A stretch of DNA of 5,203 bases, taken from contig JAFAFR010000080.1 of NCBI GenBank assembly GCA_023423405.1, positions 1-5,203 of the forward strand, written 5' to 3'. The DNA is from Bacteroidota bacterium. Its GTDB lineage: Bacteria > Bacteroidota > Bacteroidia > Chitinophagales > Chitinophagaceae. The stretch's first letter is position 1. Every line of letters begins with the position of its first letter. Made by a program: the position numbers and the translations under genes. The notes under the pieces are model-generated. The model was given only the letters and a program-made list of their open reading frames with translations. It made no database searches and was not told the DNA's origin. Shown here piece by piece: positions 1 to 5,203 of the stretch.

Positions 1-501
1 GATACACCCAGCCGCAAGCTCTCCATCATCAGCAGCTACTTCCCCAGTGGCTCCTCCGGAGAAGAGCGTCAAAGCGCTAAATTCCGGTTTCTGGCCAAGA
101 TGCATACGCATCTGATGCAGATGAAAACCGAACGCGAATTTGTGCTGTGTGGTGACATCAACATCGCGCACCGCAAAGAAGACCTGAAAAACTGGCGTGG
201 CAACCAAAAGAACAGCGGCTTCACCCCCGAAGAGCGCGCCTGGATGGACATGCTGCTGGCCGACACCTCCACGGGCGGCATCAAGGACGTCTACCGCTGC
301 TTAAAGCCTGAAACAACCGACGAGTGCTATACATGGTGGAGCAACCGTGGCCAAGCCTACACCAACAACGTAGGCTGGCGTTTGGACTACCACTTGGCCA
401 CGCCCACCATTGGAGCGCTAGCCCGCGCTGAGTCTATTTACAAGGGTGAGAAGTTTTCAGACCATGCGCCGATAACGGTGGGGTATGAAATAGGGCTATA
501 A
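1..501 (+). CDS. xthA: Exodeoxyribonuclease III, 3' part (5' end outside window)
   Basis: This is the C-terminal 166 residues of an exonuclease III / AP endonuclease of the EEP (endonuclease/exonuclease/phosphatase) fold. The enzyme cuts DNA at abasic sites and degrades 3' ends during base-excision repair in the cytoplasm. The frame is open from base 1, so the internal ATG at base 100 is not the start; about 90 N-terminal residues, including the first metal-binding motifs, are missing. Visible motifs, numbered from the window start, are the active-site GDINIAH (Asp52, Asn54), the WWSNRG segment, GWRLDYHL (Asp129) and the C-terminal SDHAP with the catalytic Asp154-His155 pair. All expected catalytic residues in this part are intact, so the gene looks functional. 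Codon use is GC-rich, unlike the genes to its right. It is convergent with the ligase gene, and its TAA overlaps that gene's stop by 6 bases. Identification is strong; the symbol follows the E. coli family name. Confidence 0.95.
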   Translation, partial: DTPSRKLSIISSYFPSGSSGEERQSAKFRFLAKMHTHLMQMKTEREFVLCGDINIAHRKEDLKNWRGNQKNSGFTPEERAWMDMLLADTSTGGIKDVYRCLKPETTDECYTWWSNRGQAYTNNVGWRLDYHLATPTIGALARAESIYKGEKFSDHAPITVGYEIGL

Positions 502-1779
502 GGGATAATCTGAGGACTCTGCCATGCCGTTTTTTCTAACCCAAAGCATGGCAGAAAAATAAGCAATCAGTGCAAATAAATAAAAGTTTCGGCCAATGAC
601 AAATGTAAAAAACCAATCCGATAAACCGAAAACAAAATAGCCAAAGTAAGTCATTACCCCCACCATCAATAACAGTCTATTTAAATCATAATACTTTCCA
701 GCAGGAAGCAGAACATCTTTATTCTTTTTATACAACATAAAAATCAAATAAATAGGAAAGAAATATATTAAAAGCAGTGATATAACACCGATAATACCTC
801 TGCTTGCCCACATATTTAAAAAATCATTGTGCGCATGCTTAAACTGCAAAATAAAAGGGTGAAAATTATATTTTTCAATATAATTGACTCTGCCATCTTG
901 TATCTGATTCTCACCCCAACCTGTTAACGGTTTTTCTGTGCCCATTGAAATAGCCAGCTTCCACATCTCGAGCCGAGCCCCCACAGATGTTGCAACATAT
1001 TTATCTCTATCAGTAAAATATCCATTAATTTCTTCATTCGCTTGCAAAATTCTATTTTTCACAGGGGGTAGCATACTTGATGCAAGCACCATAGACAGTA
1101 AAAAAAAAGAAAAATAAATGGCATATTTTTTATGCTGACGCAACATAAAAAACGCAATGATTGGTATAAAAACAAACATCAACCAGCCCCCTCTAGACAA
1201 CGAAAGGATAGAAGCTGTAAAAAGACAAAAACTAGAAGTTAAAAAGAAAATTCTTTCTGATTTATTGAAAAATTTAATAAAAAAAGCAGCAAAACATGCC
1301 AACCCCATAAGCAGCGTTAAGTTCCCGAATCTAATAGCATTGGTAAAGCCATCAGCCCTGCCAATTTCATGGTATTGCACCAATGCAATCACAAGCGCAG
1401 CTATTCCTCCTACACAGAAACCATAAAAAATAGAACGCGGCTGAATAGTTATTTTGCTAAACCCGACGATACACAGTGCACCTATGCCATATCTAACGAG
1501 GGAATCACCTTTAAGAGAAAAAGAAAAGAGACTGTCAAAGGTATGACTCCAAAATAAGCCCAAACTGATAAGAAAAGCAATGCAAATTTTCACTTCTCGT
1601 GACATTGCATCTTCTCTTTTTAATGGAATCGCCAAGAGGCTAGCCAGCAACATCAATAAAATTGCGACCGAATGCCCAGATTTCGTTGAAATCACCAATG
1701 CAAAAAACAAGAAAACACCAGCATTTCCTATAATTTCCACAATTTCGTGATATTTTTTAGTTGAAAATTTTTGAAGCAT
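496..1779 (-). CDS. O-antigen ligase / polymerase family membrane protein (Wzy_C)
   Basis: This 427-residue polytopic inner-membrane protein has about ten to twelve hydrophobic segments, for example around 20-53, 65-77, 119-135, 152-171, 178-194, 199-213, 219-237, 329-350, 368-386 and 390-414. A large periplasmic loop (about 238-328) carries the Wzy_C domain. Family hallmarks are LSLSRGG (192-198), the Arg269/Trp273 segment, PLTGWG (284-289) and HNDFLNMWASRGIIG (317-331). The last fits the published WaaL signature H[NSQ]-x9-G-x2-[GTY] exactly. The protein therefore probably transfers undecaprenyl-diphosphate-linked glycan to lipid A-core, or polymerises repeat units. Wzy polymerases and PglL-type protein O-glycosyltransferases share this domain and cannot be excluded. 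It is the last gene of the run. Its ATG overlaps the preceding GT25 gene by 23 bases with no clear ribosome-binding site, suggesting translational coupling. Codon use is AT-rich. A run of nine T encodes part of a membrane segment near residue 225. Confidence 0.88.
   Translation of the reverse strand: MLQKFSTKKYHEIVEIIGNAGVFLFFALVISTKSGHSVAILLMLLASLLAIPLKREDAMSREVKICIAFLISLGLFWSHTFDSLFSFSLKGDSLVRYGIGALCIVGFSKITIQPRSIFYGFCVGGIAALVIALVQYHEIGRADGFTNAIRFGNLTLLMGLACFAAFFIKFFNKSERIFFLTSSFCLFTASILSLSRGGWLMFVFIPIIAFFMLRQHKKYAIYFSFFLLSMVLASSMLPPVKNRILQANEEINGYFTDRDKYVATSVGARLEMWKLAISMGTEKPLTGWGENQIQDGRVNYIEKYNFHPFILQFKHAHNDFLNMWASRGIIGVISLLLIYFFPIYLIFMLYKKNKDVLLPAGKYYDLNRLLLMVGVMTYFGYFVFGLSDWFFTFVIGRNFYLFALIAYFSAMLWVRKNGMAESSDYPL
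518..555. repeat. Perfect 10-bp inverted repeat after the exonuclease III stop
   Basis: The arms are 518-527 (tctgccatgc) and 546-555 (gcatggcaga), a perfect 10-bp match with an 18-base loop, beginning 16 bases after the exonuclease III TAA. It could fold in transcripts of either strand and could protect or end the exonuclease mRNA. It is not a textbook terminator: on the plus strand the right arm is followed by A residues, and on the minus strand no T run follows, although the loop holds six T on the plus strand. It lies inside the last codons of the ligase gene, which therefore constrains it. The function is inferred from position only. Confidence 0.5.
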
Positions 1780-2545
1780 TATTTTTCAAATCTAAGGTTA
1801 TTTTCTTCTCATAATTAGAACAAACAAATTTATTGAATGCACGAAAATACTCTCTTCTCAACTTATGTAAAAAACTAATTTCTGGCTTAGAGCGATCGCC
1901 GATGTTGGATGGTGTATCTATATCAGATGTAAAAAATAGATTAGGAGATAAATCAAAAAGGCATACTCCATGCTCCCAGCCACGCCACATGTAATTATCT
2001 ACTGGACAAGAAAACTGAGCGCTATTCCTCAAGAGTTTTTTTGCAACATCTGGAGATAACACATAAGAAAATGCACCCAAAGGATCACGATGGTAACGAA
2101 CGAGATCAACACTTTCAGCAATATTCTTCACAGCTTGAAATTTTCTGTCTACTGTATTTCCTAAGCGGACAAAAAGAAAATCCTTACGTACTGTTTTTAT
2201 GATTAAATCAATAACTCTAAAAATTTCTGGAAAAATGCTCGCGCGCTCACTTATTTTTACATCATCTTCCAATATGAGAAATGGAACATTCTTGCTTACA
2301 CACTCTTCCCAAACTTTTCTGTGCGAAATAAAGCAAGCAATTTCATTGGCTCTAAGATCATAACCAAGGTCCCTCAAGCGCCTTTTTTTATCATACATCC
2401 CAAGATAAGCATCTATATCTTTTCCAGAAATAGCATCATAAAAAGACCAATTCAGATTTGGCCCATCTAACAAGGAAATTATTTTATTTCTGCGATCAAC
2501 TTGATTGACGAGAGAAATTACACGAGTTTCGAAATTTTTTGACAT
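1757..2545 (-). CDS. Glycosyltransferase family 25 protein (second in run)
   Basis: This is a 262-residue cytoplasmic or membrane-associated glycosyltransferase of the LPS/LOS GT25 family, whose known bacterial members add hexoses, often galactose, to lipooligosaccharide. With the ATG at 2545 as residue 1, the N terminus has the family's ISL...DRR start. EIACFISH (68-75) is the conserved ...SH helix, LILEDD (90-95) holds the putative metal/nucleotide-sugar acidic motif, and PVDNYMW (181-187) is the conserved PvD segment. The open frame extends six codons further to a TTG at 2563, but no ribosome-binding site precedes it. The ATG has AGAGAG seven bases upstream and gives the usual GT25 N-terminal length. 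It starts 14 bases after the other GT25 stop. The tail is rich in Lys, Arg and aromatic residues and may contact membrane. Sugar donor and acceptor cannot be read from the sequence. The gene is AT-rich like its neighbours. Confidence 0.88.
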   Translation of the reverse strand: MSKNFETRVISLVNQVDRRNKIISLLDGPNLNWSFYDAISGKDIDAYLGMYDKKRRLRDLGYDLRANEIACFISHRKVWEECVSKNVPFLILEDDVKISERASIFPEIFRVIDLIIKTVRKDFLFVRLGNTVDRKFQAVKNIAESVDLVRYHRDPLGAFSYVLSPDVAKKLLRNSAQFSCPVDNYMWRGWEHGVCLFDLSPNLFFTSDIDTPSNIGDRSKPEISFLHKLRREYFRAFNKFVCSNYEKKITLDLKNNASKIFN

Positions 2546-2552
2546 TCTTATA

Positions 2553-2558
2553 CTCTCT
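2553..2558 (-). promoter_or_regulatory. Ribosome-binding site deciding the start of the second GT25 gene
   Basis: AGAGAG on the minus strand lies seven bases before the ATG at 2545. It overlaps the stop region of the preceding gene and favours the ATG over the upstream TTG at 2563, which has only A/T-rich sequence in front of it. The match to the anti-Shine-Dalgarno is moderate. Confidence 0.5.
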
Positions 2559-2559
2559 A

Positions 2560-3324
2560 TCAAGTTTTAAATAAAAAATTACGAATTGCCAAAAAATTGT
2601 TCTTCAAAACTCTCATTTGCTTTTTCATGAAAAACGAAGTATCTCTTTTTTCTTTATCCTTACGCTCTATCCCTTGAGTCGCAACCGTCCCAAGAATATC
2701 GCTATCTATACCAGCGGGATGCACCAAAGGCGGCCAAACCAGCAGACCTTTACCATTTCTGCTTAACCAAGTCTGAAAAAAAATATCTACAGGAACCTGG
2801 ATATTTTTAGCGGTTTCAAAAAACTCCTGAGCACCTCTTCTACTCCACACCAAACCCAAGCCCCGAATAGGGAAATAATAGGCTTTTTCCATCGAAAATC
2901 CGTCAATATTTACAATATTTCTAGTGATTTTTTTCTTTTTAGATGCCAAATTCAATAAATACCAATCTAAATTTCCATTTTCATCAAAATATTCAAATAT
3001 TTTATCAAGTGCTTTTCGAAAATCTTGAGTGATTTTCAAATCATCTTCCAAAACCACCAAATAATCTGCATCTGTGGTTAAGAATTTTTCAACACAGCCG
3101 TAATGGCTTAGATAGCAACCTAATTCTGAATTGAGCATGCTCCTTCCCAGAATACTTTGGGTCACTTTATCATCGTAACGATCAAATTCGCATAAATCCT
3201 TGCCACGCCCATCATAGGCTGAGTATCGTTCAAAATCCCACCCAACAGCATTTAATTGCTCAGAGGCTTTTGAGAATCTTGAATGACTTCCATCTAAATT
3301 TATCAGATAGGTTTTAATTTTCAC
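2560..3324 (-). CDS. Glycosyltransferase family 25 protein (first in run)
   Basis: This is a 254-residue GT25 glycosyltransferase. Numbering from the GTG at 3324, the protein begins MKIKTYLINLDGS, the usual family N terminus. It continues with ELGCYLSH (67-74), VLEDD (91-95, the DxD-like acidic motif) and PVDIFFQ (178-184) followed by the conserved aromatic/Pro segment. It should transfer a sugar to an LPS/LOS or related lipid-linked acceptor in the cytoplasm. The longest frame starts two codons earlier at the GTG at 3330, but the strong AAGGAG ribosome-binding site overlaps that codon, so the second GTG is the better start. The gene overlaps the end of the Stealth gene by 11 bases, and its ribosome-binding site lies inside that gene's last codons, so the two are probably translationally coupled. 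It shares only family motifs with the following GT25, so the pair is not a recent duplication. Donor and linkage are unknown. Confidence 0.88.
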   Translation of the reverse strand: MKIKTYLINLDGSHSRFSKASEQLNAVGWDFERYSAYDGRGKDLCEFDRYDDKVTQSILGRSMLNSELGCYLSHYGCVEKFLTTDADYLVVLEDDLKITQDFRKALDKIFEYFDENGNLDWYLLNLASKKKKITRNIVNIDGFSMEKAYYFPIRGLGLVWSRRGAQEFFETAKNIQVPVDIFFQTWLSRNGKGLLVWPPLVHPAGIDSDILGTVATQGIERKDKEKRDTSFFMKKQMRVLKNNFLAIRNFLFKT

Positions 3325-4300
3325 AATCACTCCTTATGATTGATTGCGGTAGATATTTTTTAAATTTATTTTTCATTACACAATGGATCTTTTTTGCATC
3401 AGATTCTGAGAGCTGATCTAAACTTTGAATGCACCCATATTTTATTTTTTCATTTCTAATCGCTGCAATAAATTCATCGATACCTTGTGCATTTTTCAAA
3501 TATGCGATCGGAATATCTGGATAAAGAATCGCTTTTTTGTTTTTTATCTTTGCATGCACCGAAAGTGAAACAGGATTGATCTGTTCAATACTTCTGAATC
3601 TATAGGATATTTGTTTTACAACAGCTTTTTGAAAGTCTTTAAAGAATTTTCTGAAAACTTCAGCATCCATGCTGTGGGGGTAGTGATGCACTTTAAAAAA
3701 TCGGCTGAATCCAAATGCATCAGCCCCTAGCATTTGAGAGACAGTATGTTTTGCCTGCGGCTGTATTGAAAATATTTTTTCCAATAATCTTCTGTATGCA
3801 AGCTTCATTTTTATGAAGAAACTGCTTTCCCAATGGCCATAAACGATGATTTTATCATCCAAAAAAAAGTCTTCTGATTTGGCTGGCGCATTAAAAAAGA
3901 AATCATCATTCAAATAAATAAAATATCTTGACAGCCCATTTATTCTCCAAATCAAACTTTCAATGGTCAGCGAATTAAAGCTTGGATAAGCATATTCATA
4001 GCCAGAAAATATTTCTGAATGATCAATTATTCTTATTTTATCTTTGGAGCACAAACCTTGTGCATGGAACTCATGAATGAATTCGGGTACTTGTCGATCT
4101 GTCACCAAAAAAATAGTCCCGCAAAACGGGACATATTTCAAGATAGAAGCTATACAAAAATAAATTTCATTGTCGGTTGCAAAGCGCGTCGCATCTAAAG
4201 CAGATGGTTTTCCATTACCACGAACATACTTTTCACGTCGACGGGCCCACTCACAGTCCGATCCATCCACCCAAGCAATCACAATGTCATTTTTTTGCAT
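3314..4300 (-). CDS. Stealth-family sugar-phosphate transferase
   Basis: This is a 328-residue protein of the Stealth family (DUF3184 type), which includes bacterial capsule hexose-1-phosphate transferases and the catalytic part of human GlcNAc-1-phosphotransferase GNPTAB. Such enzymes move a sugar phosphate from a UDP-sugar to a glycan hydroxyl, making phosphodiester links. Conserved region 1 is DIVIAWVDGSD (5-15). Region 2 spans RFATDNEIYF (39-48), IFLVTDRQVP (63-72) and FNSLTIES...YLNDDFFF (108-136), with the Asp pair at 132-133. Region 3 is the YPHSMDAEVF area (207-216). A fourth region may be the INPVSLSVHA segment (241-250). There is no signal peptide or membrane segment, so it should act in the cytoplasm. 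The ATG has only a weak ribosome-binding site. The gene starts 39 bases after the YrbL-like stop and overlaps the first GT25. No capsule export genes are visible, so the acceptor is more likely LPS or another lipid-linked glycan. The family call is strong; the substrate is unknown. Confidence 0.9.
   Translation of the reverse strand: MQKNDIVIAWVDGSDCEWARRREKYVRGNGKPSALDATRFATDNEIYFCIASILKYVPFCGTIFLVTDRQVPEFIHEFHAQGLCSKDKIRIIDHSEIFSGYEYAYPSFNSLTIESLIWRINGLSRYFIYLNDDFFFNAPAKSEDFFLDDKIIVYGHWESSFFIKMKLAYRRLLEKIFSIQPQAKHTVSQMLGADAFGFSRFFKVHHYPHSMDAEVFRKFFKDFQKAVVKQISYRFRSIEQINPVSLSVHAKIKNKKAILYPDIPIAYLKNAQGIDEFIAAIRNEKIKYGCIQSLDQLSESDAKKIHCVMKNKFKKYLPQSIIRSDCEN
3330..3335 (-). promoter_or_regulatory. 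Strong ribosome-binding site inside the end of the Stealth gene
   Basis: AAGGAG on the minus strand is followed by five bases and then the GTG at 3324. This is near-ideal spacing and indicates that the GTG at 3324, not the overlapping GTG at 3330, starts the first GT25 gene. The motif is built into the last codons of the Stealth gene. Confidence 0.7.
4107..4132 (-). terminator. Terminator-like hairpin within the Stealth coding region
   Basis: On the minus strand the arms are GTCCCG (4132-4127) and CGGGAC (4121-4116), with a five-base loop TTTTG. They are followed by TA and seven consecutive T (4113-4107). A GC-rich stem plus a T tract is the form of an intrinsic terminator, but it sits about 170 bases inside an intact gene and encodes the VPFCGTIFL region of conserved region 2. 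If active, it would cut transcription when translation lags and so lower expression of the downstream genes. The stem is only 6 bp, so it may be a coding coincidence. Confidence 0.35.
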
Positions 4301-4339
4301 GATTAATTTTTATTTTGAAGCAGATGTGGATCTTACTAT

Positions 4340-4963
4340 TCAGATTTCCAACTGTTTTTTTATTCTTTTTTCGATTTTTTTGATATATCTATCATTATTC
4401 CATTTAAACCAGCTTCTGACAGGAATAAATAATTTCTCCCCAATTCCATCAACCAAAACAAATTCTGCACGCCCATTACGTGACTCGGTATACATGATGC
4501 CATAAGGATTGACTTCACCATACACCACATGCAGTCTCCTGCAATCTGCGAAAAATTTATCGAGTGCAACACTGTGCTTTTCGGAAAATTCTTTATTATT
4601 AACAATACTCGCCAGGGATTTGACGCTTCCGTCTGGGGCCAATATTTTCTCTGCAACGAGTCCAACGCCCTTACTAGTCATCACCAACTCTGAAGGTGTT
4701 TCAATCGGAAAAGAAATGCTGTGATTTAAATAATTATTTTTACACAGCTGCAGATATTGAATGATTTCACGCCGGAATTGGCGATAAACACCTTGAAAGC
4801 TATTTCTCTTGAGCGGTCCATGCTTGGTAAAACCACCGTCAGCTGCCACACGCTCAGGTCGCATCACTTTGATCACACGATCAGCGTAGACGGGATGCTG
4901 ATATACCAGCTTGTATCCACCCTCACCAATTATTTTTAGTGTTTCGAGGTTCAGTATGTCCAT
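4340..4963 (-). CDS. YrbL-family kinase-fold protein
   Basis: This 207-residue protein resembles E. coli YrbL (PhoP regulatory network YrbL family, protein-kinase-like clan). The N terminus has a glycine-rich loop GEGGYKLVY (13-21), the VIKV lysine (Lys32) and a possible helix-C glutamate (Glu66). The C-terminal part has GEVNPYGIMY (149-158) where the catalytic loop should be, VDGIGE (171-176) in place of the metal-binding DFG, and IPVRSWFKW (180-188). The last two strongly match what I recall of E. coli YrbL (CDNIGES..IPLATWSKW). The catalytic-loop Asp and Asn are replaced by Glu150 and Gly155, so it may be a pseudokinase or a diverged small-molecule/sugar kinase. It is soluble, with no membrane segment. 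It begins 14 bases after the zinc-finger stop and has no clear ribosome-binding site. Its first half is richer in GC than its second half. Clan relatives of the WaaP/InaA type phosphorylate LPS core sugars, making an LPS-linked role plausible but unproven. Confidence 0.82.
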   Translation of the reverse strand: MDILNLETLKIIGEGGYKLVYQHPVYADRVIKVMRPERVAADGGFTKHGPLKRNSFQGVYRQFRREIIQYLQLCKNNYLNHSISFPIETPSELVMTSKGVGLVAEKILAPDGSVKSLASIVNNKEFSEKHSVALDKFFADCRRLHVVYGEVNPYGIMYTESRNGRAEFVLVDGIGEKLFIPVRSWFKWNNDRYIKKIEKRIKKQLEI

Positions 4964-4977
4964 GCTTTAACAATCCA

Positions 4978-5187
4978 TCAATGCCCACCGGCAAACACTT
5001 CACCCGCCTTGAGCTTGTAGACCGTGCCGCAATACGGGCACTTGCCTTCGCCGTGGTGGCCAACGTCGATATACACCTTGGGGTGGCTGTTCCACAGCTT
5101 CATATCCGCCTTGGGGCTGGGGCAGTAAACACCGCCTTGCTGGTTCAGGTCTTTGGCAGCGAATTCGACGACGGCAGTTGTACTCAT
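4978..5187 (-). CDS. CHCC zinc-finger domain protein
   Basis: This small protein of 69 residues belongs to the zf-CHCC family, related to the zinc-binding end of the mitochondrial complex I subunit NDUFS6. The probable zinc ligands are Cys22, His35 (in SHPKVYID), Cys50 and Cys53 (in KCPYCG); the HPKVYI...CPYCG block is the family signature. It has no signal peptide or membrane segment. The start ATG has a GAGAGAG stretch nine bases upstream, right at the window edge. Codon use is GC-rich, like the exonuclease gene and unlike the glycan genes, so it belongs to the conserved chromosomal background. It is the first gene of the minus-strand run in this window, although transcription may begin further upstream. 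In beta-proteobacteria such genes are commonly annotated only as zinc-finger proteins, and the molecular role is not established. Confidence 0.9.
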   Translation of the reverse strand: MSTTAVVEFAAKDLNQQGGVYCPSPKADMKLWNSHPKVYIDVGHHGEGKCPYCGTVYKLKAGEVFAGGH

Positions 5188-5203
5188 GGTGGGTGTCTCT
5201 CTC

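Noticed and set aside
69..284. A minus-strand open frame opposite the exonuclease gene
   Set aside because: It is antisense to the conserved catalytic region of exonuclease III and has no motif of its own.
1157..1557. Two plus-strand open frames opposite the ligase gene
   Set aside because: They are antisense to a well-supported membrane protein gene, lack family motifs, and have compositions expected of shadow frames.
2265..3055. Shared tcatcttccaa string near 2265 and 3045 as a possible direct repeat
   Set aside because: Both copies encode the conserved LEDD motif of the two GT25 proteins, so protein homology explains it.
3340..3352. gattgcggtagat resembling a JUMPstart/ops element for RfaH
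   Set aside because: It is on the plus strand, opposite to the operon, lies inside a gene, and does not match the ops core beyond GCGGTAG.
4301..4339. Gap between the YrbL-like and Stealth genes as a possible promoter or terminator site
   Set aside because: It is only 39 bases, A/T-rich, with no hairpin and no convincing -35/-10 pair, so a continuous transcript is the simpler reading.
4360..4665. A 101-residue minus-strand frame overlapping the YrbL-like gene
   Set aside because: It lies wholly inside the YrbL-like gene in another frame, has no recognisable motif, and the YrbL-like frame has clear family motifs.

Overview
The window looks like a chromosomal segment of a beta-proteobacterium, probably Burkholderiales and most like Comamonadaceae. 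This rests on the protein character of the two flanking genes (an XthA-type exonuclease III and a short CHCC zinc-finger protein) and on their GC-richer composition. The genus is not determinable by eye.

Layout: the plus strand carries only the 3' two-thirds of an exonuclease III gene (1-501). Everything else is on the minus strand and reads right to left as one tightly packed run. The order is a CHCC zinc-finger protein (5187-4978), a YrbL-like kinase-fold protein (4963-4340), a Stealth-family sugar-phosphate transferase (4300-3314), two family-25 glycosyltransferases (3324-2560 and 2545-1757), and an O-antigen ligase/polymerase-type membrane protein (1779-496). Gaps are at most 39 bases and two junctions overlap, so a single transcript is likely. 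The ligase gene and the exonuclease gene are convergent and their stop codons overlap. There is no gene-free stretch longer than 39 bases inside the window, no RNA gene, no insertion sequence and no CRISPR.

The five minus-strand genes after the zinc-finger gene form a surface-glycan module. The Stealth protein and the two GT25 enzymes would act in the cytoplasm on a lipid-linked or lipid A-core acceptor. The Wzy/WaaL-type membrane protein would join or polymerise glycan on the periplasmic side. The YrbL-like protein has a kinase fold with degraded catalytic motifs and an unknown role. Export genes (Wzx, ABC transporter) are absent here and would have to lie elsewhere.

The module is strikingly AT-rich (single 60-base rows I counted have 27-30% GC) compared with its flanks (58-60% in counted rows). 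The change is abrupt at the exonuclease stop codon and gradual across the YrbL-like gene. This suggests a horizontally acquired or exchanged glycan cassette between conserved housekeeping genes. Also notable are a perfect 10-bp inverted repeat just after the exonuclease stop, a terminator-like hairpin with a seven-T tract inside the Stealth gene, and two start codons that ribosome-binding sites place downstream of the longest reading frame.
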